Of a stretch of DNA of 64,000 nucleotides, positions 1 to 11,435 are shown in pieces. Each line of letters opens with the position of its first letter. Position 1 is the stretch's first letter. Made by a program: the position numbers and the translations under genes. The stretch comes from Mixophyes australis (Eukaryota; Chordata; Amphibia; Anura; Limnodynastidae). The stretch spans positions 88,359,418 to 88,423,417 of the forward strand of contig JAVHZZ010000003.1 of assembly GCA_036250195.1 (NCBI GenBank), read 5' to 3'. Under the pieces are notes generated by a model. That model had not been told where the DNA came from and ran no database searches. It saw only the letters and a program-made list of their open reading frames with translations.

Positions 1-767
1 GGAATACTGCTCTTGTTGCCAATTACAAACAAAATCTGTAGATTCCAGTGGGAATGAATTAATATTCTGTGATGATGATCATGACATCAGTGATGAGGAT
101 GATGATGAGGGTGATGACATTGTCAACAACATAGAGGAAGATGCCCACTGTTAGCTAAATGCCATTTAGTAATTTGTTAAATGGGGGGATTTCAATTGAC
201 CATGTTGTCCGTGAGACTAAAACAGCCCACACACTATTACCGTTAGTATCCTAAGTTTAAATTATAGTACTAAATGTAATAATGCGCATTATTATCGTAG
301 TAATGGTAATAGTGTGTGGGCCGCAATATTCTCACAAGCAAAGCAGTCAATTGATTTCCCACATATAGTTAAATAACTCTGCAATATTATGCAATCTCTA
401 ATGCACATGCAGCAGCAATGGGCAATATTGGCTTGTGAGATACATCTGTACTGTCCGTCATGAACGACGCTCAATATTTTTCTGCATGATATCATGCCCC
501 CATGGGTACAGGGTGGGTATTTCCACTGTGACCAGAACTTTTTTGAAAACATTTATATTTTTTCACTGTGGCTATTTCAGATAAAGATCAGTAGATTTAG
601 AATGAGGATGCAATTCTTTTGCGGATTATGGTAGAGCTAGATCAGGAAAAAAGGTATTATTTTGTATTTGAATAAAATCTTTTTAACAAATATTTCAAAA
701 TGAAGACACAAAGTTAAACTATATTTTATACAGATGTCCTTTAAATGCCTTTTTCATCATGTAAATA
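1..767. other. Gene-free stretch with a small foldback
   Basis: I see no coding segment or recognisable element family. The only structure is the inverted repeat annotated at 225-321 and a degenerate GATGAT-rich run near 65-125. Confidence 0.5.
225..321. repeat. 97-bp foldback with 17-bp arms
   Basis: The arm at 225-241 (GCCCACACACTATTACC) is exactly complementary to 305-321. The loop holds a second perfect palindrome, AATAATGCGCATTATT at 278-293. This could be a short MITE or the core of a larger one, but I see no clear target duplication. Confidence 0.6.
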
Positions 768-1006
768 CATACCTCCCAACTGTCAAGATTTAGTAGGGAC
801 AGTTCTGATTTGAGGGCTTTGTCCCTATTGATAGGAAAGTTGGGAGGTATTCTGTTCACTGATGCTCTGCCCTCTGTTTGGAGGGTAAAAGCAAGAAAGA
901 ATGAGCAGCCTAGCGCTTTAATAACCCAAGGAAGTACCCATATCCCCATCGAGCCTTGGCCATTTCTCCGGCCCCAATGCTGCCTCCTCAAATGTTGGGA
1001 GGTATG
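768..1006. mobile_element. MITE with CATACCTCCCAAC termini
   Basis: The 13-bp terminal inverted repeats CATACCTCCCAAC (768-780) and GTTGGGAGGTATG (994-1006) are perfect. A TAAATA hexamer lies on both sides (762-767 and 1008-1013), one base off the right end, so it may be a decayed target duplication. A related but shorter element lies at 22997-23170. Superfamily is uncertain, hAT-like at best; there is no coding capacity. Confidence 0.6.
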
Positions 1007-2269
1007 ATAAATATAGTGGAGTCATGCAATATAGTATTTTGCCTCCTCTACTAAAATCATAAAGTCCCACACACACCAGTCCAGGGAGTTGTTATCCTCT
1101 ATCCAAAGGGAATTCTATTAATGCTAATCAGTCTCTGACATATGTTTGAATTTCTGAGACCTGGGTATGCCCTAAATGACCCTACATTTAATTATGTTGT
1201 ACCCACCTATTGCCACTAGGCAGCTCTCCCAGCATACTGTAATTGCGAGAGGATACATGTATAAGTATTAGAGACAGGTTCTGTTAAGAGGTTAGGGTAT
1301 GTGAGACAAAACAAAAATGAAAGCCTTAAAATAGCTTTAGCTTAATAGCTTACCTTGAGATAATTTGCCTATTAAAAACATAATATATATCATATTCTTT
1401 GTGAATTAATATATATTAATAGGGTTATTTGAGGCTTTAGAAAACTTTTGGTCAAGCATTAAAATGTCATTCCAACATGAGTCAAATTGCCTATTGCCTT
1501 TAGTGCATTAATGAAAGTGATATATACAATAATTGCAGAAAAATACATTTCTTGTCTTAAGCAAAATAATATTTGAGTGACCCTAACATTGTTCTGATTT
1601 AATACAGTTTGACACGTCTCTGTCTCAGACACACTAAAAGACATCTGCATTTTTCTATCCGTGCAGCACAGTCATAAATGTCTTCAATGTTTCATTCTAT
1701 TTTTATTTTTTCCTTGAAAATTTGCCTCAGCATAAACATAAAACTTTTTAGTGCATGCTGTAATTCCTCACTATGCCTAAAGAATGAAATTATGTTTTTA
1801 CCTCAGGGATCTGCCTAAAACATAGAAACCTAGTAAACACTTATAAAACTTCCATAGCAAGTTCATTTAGCACAGCTTGCTGTCTGAAGACACCATTTAG
1901 TTTGTAGACATTTAACCATAGAGGGTCTCCTTTAGAGTTATGAGCAAATCCAGCTAAAGGGTGCAAATATGCACCTGGACAAACCATGTAGTGATAGAAG
2001 GGGAGCAGGAAAAATTCTGCCTGCTTTTGCATGGAGCACAAATACTGGACAGCTTTATTTTGATTCTGGAATATTGAGTTTAGCTAAAATGCACACCCCT
2101 CCATACATTTTAAATTTGCCCCCTGCAACATAACGTGACTTTGCCAAGGTGCCAAATTGCACCTTCTATCTGGGTCTACTTATAACTCTAAATAATGCCC
2201 AAGTGCAACTTAAAAATGTATCCCTGCTTTAATATCAAGAATTAATTATATTTACAACTATCCTCTATC
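1007..2269. other. Gene-free stretch
   Basis: AT-rich DNA with only short open frames lacking recognisable motifs. No repeat family recognised. Confidence 0.5.
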
Positions 2270-4074
2270 TGTCAGGATCCGCCGCTGCCGCGGGCACCGC
2301 CGCGGGGCACCGCCGCGACTCACTTCCTTCTGGTTCTGGCGTCCCGGTCCTCTCCATGACGACCGGAATGTCACTTCTTATTTCTGGGCCCCGACCATTG
2401 CCAGGGCAATGGCCGACGCCGAGTGTGCTGTTAGCACGCCCCGGCAACACAGGTCAGCCGGGCGCATGTACTGAAGTGTATATGTGGTGCCCCAAAATCT
2501 GAGTACCCTGGGGTGTATCTATATATTTTTAATTTGTTAATTTAATTTGTTAATTGTTAAAAGTGTTTATAAAGATTTAAAAAAAAAAAATTTGTTTAGC
2601 GAGAAGTGACAGTTGGGAGTGGTTGGTGGTTGCCGGGAGTAACAGGAAGGAGGAGTGTGTAGCATAGCAACAAGTCCACTAACCTTGGTAATAACTGTGA
2701 AGTCCCAGAAGGCAGTGGGAAAAGGAAAGTTCTAGACTTCTGAGGGAGAGAGATCACTGTGTCTGCATAGACTGAGAGAGAAAAATAGGGACAGAATGAA
2801 AATCGGACAAAGTGATATATAAGCAGATTAAAAGTGAAGTAAGTGTAAGAAGAGAAGAAGATAAGAAGTGAGCCAAAGAGAGGTGTGAGTAAAAAGGAAA
2901 GTACTGAAAACAAATAAGCAGTATAGAGATCTGTGACATCACACTAAACAGACTGAGCTATGTACTGAGAACAGTGTGAGAGGAGAGAAAATAGAGAGGT
3001 CTGCGAATACACACAAAAGAGACTGTGCAATACAAAAGATCATCAGCTTATTTGGCGTGAAAAGGTAATTTATGGGCCCCAACCACGTGCACCACTTCTA
3101 CTAAATTCAACCCAGGACTGAGTGTAAAATATGGTAACGTTACCAGGGATAATATTGGAGCACCAAATGTTTTAGTTGAATATTAATGTTAAGTGATTTA
3201 CCTGAAAATTGATTTATTGTATATTATATGTTAAATGCTATTGTGCTCTATGTTGATCAAATGAGTGTTTTGTCATTGCCATTGAGTTGAAGGGGTCAGT
3301 GGCGCGGTGGCTTACCAAAATTATCTTTACCGCATTATTAATAAACCGAAGTTATTTGACCAATCCTTGTCCCTCTCATAGAAGTATTTATCTCCTGACC
3401 ACCAGATGTCCGAATAAAAAAGAACCTGACTCGTGTCTGGAGGACAAGGTAGGGGAAGGAATCCCCTTATACTCGGCCACCACATATACAGCCTGCGGGC
3501 TGATTAATGAGGCAATTTATGAATTAGTCAGGTTCTGAGGATTGTTACAGGCCAAAGCCCTGATTGGCTGGATTCAGTATTTAAGGCAGGGAGGGCTTAG
3601 CCTACCTGCTGGTTATAGCGTGGACTTACCTTGTTTGCTGACCTGCTCTTGTTCTGTTACTGTTTGTCCCAGTTCCTGTGGATACTCTGCCTGTTTTCTA
3701 TTGGACCTGCTGTTGTGACCCTTTTGCCTGTACCTTGGACCCTGCCTGCTTGCCTGTGACCCTGTCCCTTTGGCCTGTATCTTGGACTTCGCTGTTTTGC
3801 CTGTAGCCCTGACCCTTGGCGAGTTATCTGACCATTCTACCGTGCTTGTGACCCCTGACCTTATCTTACATCTGACCATCCGTTACCATCTACTCAGCCT
3901 CCCCTGGCCTGCCGCTGCGGTGTTGAATAACGAACTTGCACTACGCTAGGAGTTAAGTCCTGGGGACATCCGAGTACCTGTGAGCACATAAAGCGCTACG
4001 GGAAAGGCAGCTGCTAAAGGTGAATACCTCTGTCATCTGTTCTGCAAGTTAGTTATCAAACCGGCAGCCTAACA
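2270..4074 (+). mobile_element. Solo LTR of a Ty3/gypsy-type element, interrupted
   Basis: The LTR begins TGTCAGGATCC at 2270 and ends CCTAACA at 4074, with flanks CTATC (2265-2269) and TTATC (4075-4079), a 4 of 5 match for a target duplication. The part after about 3546 has typical promoter architecture: an inverted CCAAT box (GATTGGCTGG) near 3563 and a TATTTAAGGC TATA-like box near 3580, then a long C/T-rich leader. The GC-rich left part (2270-2470) and right part are separated by about 1.07 kb of unlike, AT-rich sequence, annotated separately. No internal region or partner LTR lies nearby, so this is a solo LTR. Confidence 0.55.
2475..3545. mobile_element. Unresolved insertion inside the 2270-4074 LTR
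   Basis: Base composition changes sharply near 2475 and returns to LTR-like sequence near 3546. Within the insert, TGGTGCCCCAAAAT near 2484 and ATATTGGAGCACCA near 3168 are imperfect inverted repeats, as expected of LTR ends (TG...CA) or transposon TIRs. A TATA-like TGATATATAAG lies near 2812. The segment 2601-2632 is nearly identical to 49982-50013 inside a Helitron. I cannot name the family or fix the ends. Confidence 0.35.
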
Positions 4075-4449
4075 TTATCTTGCATGTTATCCTTAAACAT
4101 TTTGGTTTCAACAATCAGTCATGTGACCATTTTGAACTCTATCTCATTAAAAGGATTTTTGTATTACTTGTACTTACCATTATTATCATCATCTTCAACA
4201 TAATCATCAAAGATGAGAAAAATCCACTACTAAGGTTCAAGTTGGTCAATAGTTATTTTTTTAGAAAATTGTTTCATTACTCTTTTATTACTAGTTCAAA
4301 AAACATTATTTAAGAAGAGGTTAAAAGACAATAAAATCATTTATAATGTGTTTAATTTGGTATTCTTTACTATTTCTAGAATTTGCTGTTAAAAATTACA
4401 TTATTAAATACTAGCAGAATACCCGGCGTTGCCCGGGATTTAAAGAATT

Positions 4450-5112
4450 TTAAGACACAACTGTGTTACAAAGTGTTTCTCTGAGTTTGAAGAGACCAGT
4501 TACTGGATGAAGCGTCATTAAACCATTCCAAATATTTAAGAAATGATCAGCAAACTGACCGTCCATTGTGTTGCCATACAGAGAAACTCTCATATTTGTG
4601 GTTAGTCGCAAAGTGCGAACATGCCTGCAAAGATGTGATGATTTAAGGCATGCATTAATTTCATCCGCCATTGTTCCTTTTGGAATGACCGGCAATGTTT
4701 GTCGAAAATCTCCAGCCAATACAACAGTGACTCCACCCATTAGTAAATCATTGCCTCTTAAAAATTGAAGTGTTTGATTGAGGGCCTGTAAAGCATTTTT
4801 GTGTGACATGGTGCATTTATCCCATACAATGACCTGACATTGCTGCAGAATCTGAGTTTTTTCTGTTCGTTTAGTGATATTGCAGACGGGAGTTTCACTT
4901 CGGGCCAGATTAAGCGGAAACTTGAAAGCTGAATGTGCTGTTCTTCCTCCAGGGAGCAAAGTTCCAGCAATTCCAGAAAAGGCCATAGCAATAGCTATCT
5001 TGGAATGTACTCGAATTTTAGCAAGTAACAACTTGATGAGAAATGTCTTACCTGTTCCTCCGGGTGCATCCAGAAAAAATATATTTCCCCTTTTTTTTGG
5101 AACTTCTTCCAA
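4450..5112 (-). pseudogene. Truncated Pif1-like Helitron helicase
   Basis: This 220-residue minus-strand frame matches the N-terminal half of the SF1 Pif1-type helicase domain of Helitron RepHel proteins. A Walker A motif GGTGKT lies near residues 18-24. A Walker B-like VIVWDK segment (residues 93-98) has lysine where Pif1-like helicases normally have the catalytic glutamate (WDE). A motif III-like LAGDFRQ lies near 130-136 and TTNMR near 170-174. The later helicase motifs are missing: the frame runs into the Helitron 3' terminus about 40 bp on. Upstream coding sequence, including the Rep nuclease, is replaced by the tandem array. It is a relic; the Walker B change alone should abolish ATP hydrolysis. 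Confidence 0.85.
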
Positions 5113-5121
5113 GACATTGTA

Positions 5122-6400
5122 CCAGACATTCCAGAGTTATGGTCGTTTTAGATGATTTTTAGTTGTTGCCACCCCCACCCTTAGGAGTGCTAAGGGTGTC
5201 TTGCCCCCACAATATTTGTTGTCAGACTGTAAGTCATATGTGTACCAGGTTTGGTGTAAATTGTTCCAGACATTCCAGAGTTATGGTCGTTTTCGATGAT
5301 TTTTAGGTGTTACCCACCTCGCCACCCCCACCCTTAGGAGTGCTAAGGGTGTCTTGCCCCCACAATATTTGTTGTCAGACTGTAAGTCATATGTGTACCA
5401 GGTTTGGTGTAAATTGTTCCAGACATTCCAGAGTTATGGTCGTTTTCGATGATTTTTAGGTGTTACCCACCTCGCCACCCCCACTCTTAGGAGTGCTAAG
5501 GGTGTCTTGCCCCCACAATATTTGTTGTCAGACTGTAAGTCATATGTGTACCAGGTTTGGTGTAAATTGTTCCAGACATTCCAGAGTTATGGTCGTTTTC
5601 GATGATTTTTAGGTGTTACCCACCTCGCCACCCCCACCCTTAGGAGTGCTAGGGGTGTCTTGCCCCCACAATATTTGTTGTCAGACTGTAAGTCATATGT
5701 GTACCAGGTTTGGTGTAAATTGTTCCAGACATTCCAGAGTTATGGTCGTTTTCGATGTTTTTTAGGTGTAACCCCCCTCGCCACCCCCACCCTTAGGAGT
5801 ACTAGGGGTGTCGTGCAGCCACAATATTTGTTGTCAGACTGTAAGTCATATGTGTACCAGGTTTGGTGTAAATTGTTCCAGACATTCCAGAGTTATGGTC
5901 GTTTTCTATGATTTTTAGGTGTTACCCCCCTCGCCACCCCCACCCTTAGGAGTGCTAGGGGTGTCTTGCCCCCACAATATTTGTTGTCAGACTGTAAGTC
6001 ATATGTGTACCAGGTTTGGTGTAAATTATTCCAGACATTCCAGAGTTATGGTCGTTTTCGATGATTTTTAGATGTTACCCCCCTCGCCACCCCCACCCTT
6101 AGGAGTGCTAGGGGTGTGTTGCCCCCACAATATTTGTTGTCAGACTGTAAGTCATATGTGTACCAGGTTTGGTGTAAATTGTTCCAGACATTCCAGAGTT
6201 ATGGTCGTTTTCGATGATTTTTAGATGTTACCCCCCTCGCCACCCCCACCCTTAGGAGTGCTAAGGGTGTCTTGCCCCCACAATATTTGTTGTCAGACTG
6301 TAAGTCATATGTGTACCAGGTTTGGTGTAAATTGTTCCAGACATTCCAGAGTTATGGTCCTTTTCGATGATTTTTAGGTGTTAGCCCCCTCGCCACCCCC
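5122..6400. repeat. Nine-copy array with 153-bp period inside the Helitron
   Basis: The motif CCAGACATTCCAGAGTTATG recurs at 5122, 5266, 5419, 5572, 5725, 5878, 6031, 6184 and 6337: the first spacing is 144 bp and all later ones are exactly 153. Copies differ by only a few substitutions. The first copy abuts the 5' edge of the helicase fragment. Because 153 is a multiple of three, open frames run through adjacent units, but these are not genes. Confidence 0.95.
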
Positions 6401-6551
6401 ACCCCATAATGAATTTCAATTTTTAATTTTTTTAGTTGCCTCCGTCATGTTTTAATACACTCGTATGCAAAATTTCATGATCTTCATGTGGATTTGTATA
6501 GAAAGACAGACGGAAGGACAGAAGGACAAATTTTCTCTTTTATATATTAGA

Positions 6552-7828
6552 TAAGTTTCTCCCAAAGTCTGATATTGTTTTTAGCTATCACCTTCACATA
6601 ACTGGTTAGCCTAGATGTGACTCAAGGGGTGGAAACGGCAGCGAGAGCTCAGGCTTTGTTGTACTTTCTGTGGAGCACTGCAGTGTTACAATGGGGTGTA
6701 AAAATGTCACAGCTCTTCACAATTCACTTCAGTTTAAAAGGTGGTATAATGGTTTAAATGGAGCAAGTAGGTAAGCCTATTAATCTACATGCTCTAACGT
6801 AGTCTCATCTGCGTCTGACAAAATAGAAAGCCATAATATTCAGCATTTTTCTAGTCTATAAACATTTTTGCATCTTAATGCAAAGGCTTTCTAGATGGTG
6901 CTATGTAAAAATAACAGCATCACAGCTCCTAAAAACTGGATTTTTGCGTGACAGTAAACGGTGCGAGCTCTAAAAATCATATTCATAAACACTGTGCCAT
7001 ATATTTCAGGTGGTTTAAAATGAATCTTTTTCTTTTGGCAATACCACATTATCATCTATTTGTATTAAGCTTATTTGTGTCATACTCAGATTAATATTTC
7101 ACTTTTTCTGTTACATTTTATATTTTAAAAACAACTCTTACATTATTTGTATTATTGTTTTATTTATTTTCTATTGGACAGGATTTAGAAGCAACTATGT
7201 TAAAGCATAACTCCTATCTCAATAAAGAAAATTAATCATTATGTATATATTATTTTCAAAAGGAAACCACTTATGCTATGTCAGATGCTGTCAGCAGTCA
7301 TCAGTCAACACTGATGAGGCATAACCTCTCTACCTTTGGCTAACACATTTTGATGACAAAATCATAGGCACAGCAGGAGTCCTCCAAGTAAACATATCTG
7401 GTTGTCACTGTTTACACTGATGACACCTGAAGTCAGTGATTGGTCGCTGTCATTTGTAGCAATTGTGGAAGATATTGAAAAGCAAATAGAATTCAACATG
7501 AGTTCAAAACATTAGACTTAATGCATGCATACATCAAAGTAAATCTCATATTGAGAAGGTACATTGAGTGACCAGGTCAGCATGCATTGACTACTAAAAT
7601 GTTTCCTTTGCAACAAAAGGTAAACTAACAATTCACAACTACTGCATGCTCTACAGGACCCTCAGGCTCTCTGTTTCATACTTCAACCATTTATTTTAAC
7701 AATAGAACATTTTGACATGTATGGACTATGTACGATGCAATAGACCAATAACCTAATGGTTAGTACATATTTAACAAAGATAGTGTGTATGTAAATATAT
7801 ACCACATTATTTGACATAGTAAGAATGT
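6552..7828. other. Gene-free stretch
   Basis: No coding segment or transposon terminus recognised up to the start of the large inverted repeat. Confidence 0.45.
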
Positions 7829-7831
7829 ACA
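7815..7831 (+). repeat. 17-bp direct repeat, left copy
   Basis: CATAGTAAGAATGTACA here is identical to 9354-9370. It overlaps the first three bases of the left arm. The matching copy lies 117 bp beyond the right arm, so the two are not a simple target-site duplication of the palindrome. They may mark a template-switch junction. Confidence 0.7.
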
Positions 7832-9237
7832 GAACGAATAATGAACAGAGGTTCATGTTAGAAGGACAAATTAGCACTCCTTATGTTATTTAAAATATAA
7901 CTTTTAATGGTTATTGTTTAATAATGACATCCTCCCGGAAAACAAGGTGAAATATATTAAAATAACTTACAAATACACACATACACACGTGTGATAAAAA
8001 CAAAAACACCAACTGATAGGGATCTATTATATAAGGAAATAGTCTGGTGGATACAAAGAGTATCTTGTATAAAACCTTTTTTAGCAAACCATTTACTGGT
8101 AAGTGGTGGTTGGTAAGAAGACAAAAATGATTTAAAGAGTAATTGAGAACCGTGTCTCTTATTGTGTTGGTGTTACAAGCCTTCTAGTCACCACTATAAC
8201 AAATGTAGCAGGCAGATAACGGAGTAAGGTACTGGATCTTGGTGAATTTAATAAGGGGAACCCCCTAGCTCAAAAAGGTCTTAGCTTGTGTGATGCTATT
8301 GGTAGGTTTTAAATACAAGGCTTTAATCTGGATTATTGGCAGTATGAAGCACTGCACCATAGCACATCTATACTGAGGCTGGTGTGCTTCCTGCACTGTG
8401 TAATATTGTCAGCAATAATAAAGGCAGATAGCTTATTGCCAGTAATGGCTCTATGTTACCAGAAAAAGTCCCTGATGTAAAACAAATGACAGTCTCTATA
8501 GTAGACACTGTTCACAGCAATTATACATTCAGGTGCATCTATGATAAGGCTGGTGCAATTCCTGCAATGTATGACCTTGTCAGCTATACCACATGTAATT
8601 AGCTCATTACCAGTAGCAGCTCTGTGGTACTGAAAGAGTTCCCTGATATGAGTAAGCTTATGTGTAGTCTCCGTGAAAGCACACCAGCCTCAGTATAGAT
8701 GTGCTATGGTGCAGTGCTTCATACTGCCAATAATCCAGATTAAAGCCTTGTATTTAAAACCTACCAATAGCATCACACAAGCTAAGACCTTTTTGAGCTA
8801 GGGGGTTCCCCTTATTAAATTCACCAAGATCCAGTACCTTACTCCGTTATCTGCCTGCTACATTTGTTATAGTGGTGACTAGAAGGCTTGTAACACCAAC
8901 ACAATAAGAGACACGGTTCTCAATTACTCTTTAAATCATTTTTGTCTTCTTACCAACCACCACTTACCAGTAAATGGTTTGCTAAAAAAGGTTTTATACA
9001 AGATACTCTTTGTATCCACCAGACTATTTCCTTATATAATAGATCCCTATCAGTTGGTGTTTTTGTTTTTATCACACGTGTGTATGTGTGTATTTGTAAG
9101 TTATTTTAATATATTTCACCTTGTTTTCCGGGAGGATGTCATTATTAAACAATAACCATTAAAAGTTATATTTTAAATAACATAAGGAGTGCTAATTTGT
9201 CCTTCTAACATGAACCTCTGTTCATTATTCGTTCTGT
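7829..9237. repeat. Large inverted repeat: 561-bp arms, 287-bp spacer
   Basis: The left arm 7829-8389 and right arm 8677-9237 are both 561 bp and are complementary throughout by eye, with no indels. Complementarity stops abruptly at both ends: 7828 T faces 9238 C, and 8390 onward does not pair with 8676. The arms carry no TIR-type termini, open frames or transposase motifs. Such identity implies a very recent inverted duplication, active gene conversion, or an assembly artefact. A 17-bp direct repeat (CATAGTAAGAATGTACA) lies at 7815-7831 and 9354-9370. Confidence 0.93.
8390..8676 (+). repeat. Spacer with a diverged direct repeat
   Basis: Segments starting near 8365 and 8534 (CATCTAT..., AGGCTGGTG, CTGCA.TGT, TTGTCAGC, CCAGTA, GAA.GAGTTCCCTGAT-like) align as an old direct repeat of about 170 bp, roughly 70 percent alike. 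The first repeat begins inside the left arm. The locus therefore already held a diverged tandem repeat before the near-perfect inversion formed. Confidence 0.6.
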
Positions 9238-9579
9238 CCAAATATAACAGGACCAGCACCCCCACAAGCTATACGCTATAGATCTATATCTTGACATACA
9301 TTGCATGTGGATGTTTTCTTCTAATCCCTGTGCAGAGCATCTCCCCCTTTAGTCATAGTAAGAATGTACAAGGAGTGCTGTATCTGTTTTCCATTTCTAC
9401 ATTGATGGGTACTACTTGATGAGCAAGCAGTATTTCTGGTAAGAGAGTTCCTTGTGTAATAATATATACACTGTGTACTGACTAATTTGTGACTTTGAAT
9501 GATAGCTTACCTTGGCGATTCAGTACATTGCTATTTAGCTGTTGTTGACATTGGTCTGTTTGACTAAGATATAAAAAAG

Positions 9580-9637
<58 letters not shown>

Positions 9638-10807
9638 ATACAATAATCATCCTTTTACTCCCTCTTAATTACCATTGGTAATCAGGTTTTATTTTCTTAA
9701 AATGTAAACTTTTCTTGGGTCTTGCTCTGCCTAGGATCTCGCCTCTCACTGCTTTGGGGTCAGTAGCACTCTCAGTAATTGGTCACCTCCAGAAAGGGCC
9801 TGTGAGCGTATAGTCAGCATCCTACCACCGGTATGATAAACACATACTAAGCAGAAAGTTGTAACTATAAATGTTTTCAAAACTATTTTAATAAATGTTT
9901 GAAAGTGGTTGCAAGGAATTTTAAAATTAAATACTAACTTTGTTGTACAGGAAATATCCTCCAGACCATATAAATCTATTGGTGAAAAAGACAAAAGGGA
10001 GGAAATATTAAATTATAAATTGCTCCTCTTGGAATTGCTCTAAATCTAGAAAAGTACATGAACATGCCCTAAGGTAGTAAGTTAAGAACAATTAGAGTGT
10101 AGAAACAGTTGTACCTTATATGTTTCATATGTAACAACAAATAGCTTTTATCATGTTTTCCACCTGATTTGCTATTTTGTTTTGTGGCTTTTCAACAACC
10201 AACTATGTGTTTGGGGAAATCAAAAGCATTGCAAGAGTCAGGCTAGTGAAAAATATTTTATTTTTCAATTCTAAGTGGTCTGATGTTCGATTTTAAACTC
10301 TTGTATTCTTGCTTTTTTAACATGGTGAGTTTAAACATTTTATGGCATTAGGGATCAAGCATAAAATAGCTTAAAACACACCTAACTATACTGTAAGTGC
10401 CTGAAATCAATCGTGTAGACAAGCTGGGCCTTGTAAATTTAATGGGTTACATGTCACATAAATGTATCACCTTTAAAATCAATATTGGGAAGTTAAAACA
10501 AAATCTCACTGCATTCAGTTTTAGTGTCTTTATGTAATTAAAACTTGTTCTTGCTGTGCGATTAAGTAGTGTACATTTTGATTTGATGCTGAACACTAAA
10601 GAGTTTTACTATTTCTCATAAACATTTGTGGAAGTCAAATGATTGGATGAAGTAAACCAAATTGATTGATATTGTTTTACCGTGTGACTGAGATTAATAC
10701 GTTACGTGTTTTGACGTAATCGCACAAATTAATAACGCACATTTACATTCGTAAATAACACACATTTATTAAGGTTCCAATCCACATTTATTTATGAGTA
10801 AAATGTT
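9238..10807. other. Gene-free stretch with a GATA microsatellite
   Basis: A perfect (GATA)n tract lies at about 9580-9637. The rest is AT-rich DNA in which I recognise no gene or element. Confidence 0.5.
9580..9637. repeat. (GATA)n microsatellite
   Basis: About 14 uninterrupted GATA units. Confidence 0.95.
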
Positions 10808-10997
10808 TGTCACGGTTTGTTATTCTGGACTCTGGATCCGTTCAATAGATGTTATTGGAACGGGTCCTCGGGGAGTGATAGTATTGTAAACACATTGGCA
10901 AGTGGCAGTAGTACCCGTAGGGTAAATAGATAACAGATGCAGGATAAAAGTACAATCAGCGATTTAATGATGACTGGATGAATAACAGGAAAAGTCT

Positions 10998-10999
<2 letters not shown>

Positions 11000-11032
<33 letters not shown>
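11000..11032. repeat. (TA)n tract
   Basis: An uninterrupted TA dinucleotide run inside the LTR. Confidence 0.95.
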
Positions 11033-11037
<5 letters not shown>

Positions 11038-11382
11038 TAGGGGCGTAGTACAAGGTGAGCAGTGCCACCGGCAATATCGTATGCAATGAGTACAATCAGA
11101 ATGTAATTAAATATGGCATAGAATGAACAGTCCAGCAATAAGGTGGAGAAGATAAGGCCAGTGCCGTAACTAGACATTTCAGTGCCCTGGGCGAGACAGG
11201 GCATCGGCGCCCCCCATCTTAATAGGAGTGACGTTTGTCGAGTGGGTGTGGCCACCCTAATGTAGGGGTGTGTCTAGCATTTTTTCTTCTATGTCTGTAA
11301 CTGATATTCTTGAAAGTTGTAAAGAAGCCCAACAATGGTGAAAAAACTTGTATCTATAAGAAAACCCGTACACACTACAATA

Positions 11383-11435
<53 letters not shown>

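Larger units (their letters stand above)
4411..6551 (-). mobile_element. Helitron with both termini, minus strand
   Basis: Read on the minus strand, the element starts TCTAATATATAAAAG (from 6551) and ends with the hairpin CCCGG-GCAACG-CCGGG followed seven bases later by CTAG at 4411, the CTRR-type terminus of Helitrons. It sits exactly between A and T (minus strand: A before TC, T after CTAG), the known Helitron target, with no duplication. The 2141-bp interior holds a broken Pif1-like helicase segment and a 153-bp-period array. No Rep/HUH nuclease domain is present, so the copy is non-autonomous. Confidence 0.9.

Noticed and set aside
5122..6400. CRISPR-like regular repeats
   Set aside because: The whole 153-bp unit is conserved, with no unique spacers, in a eukaryotic Helitron. 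It is a tandem array.
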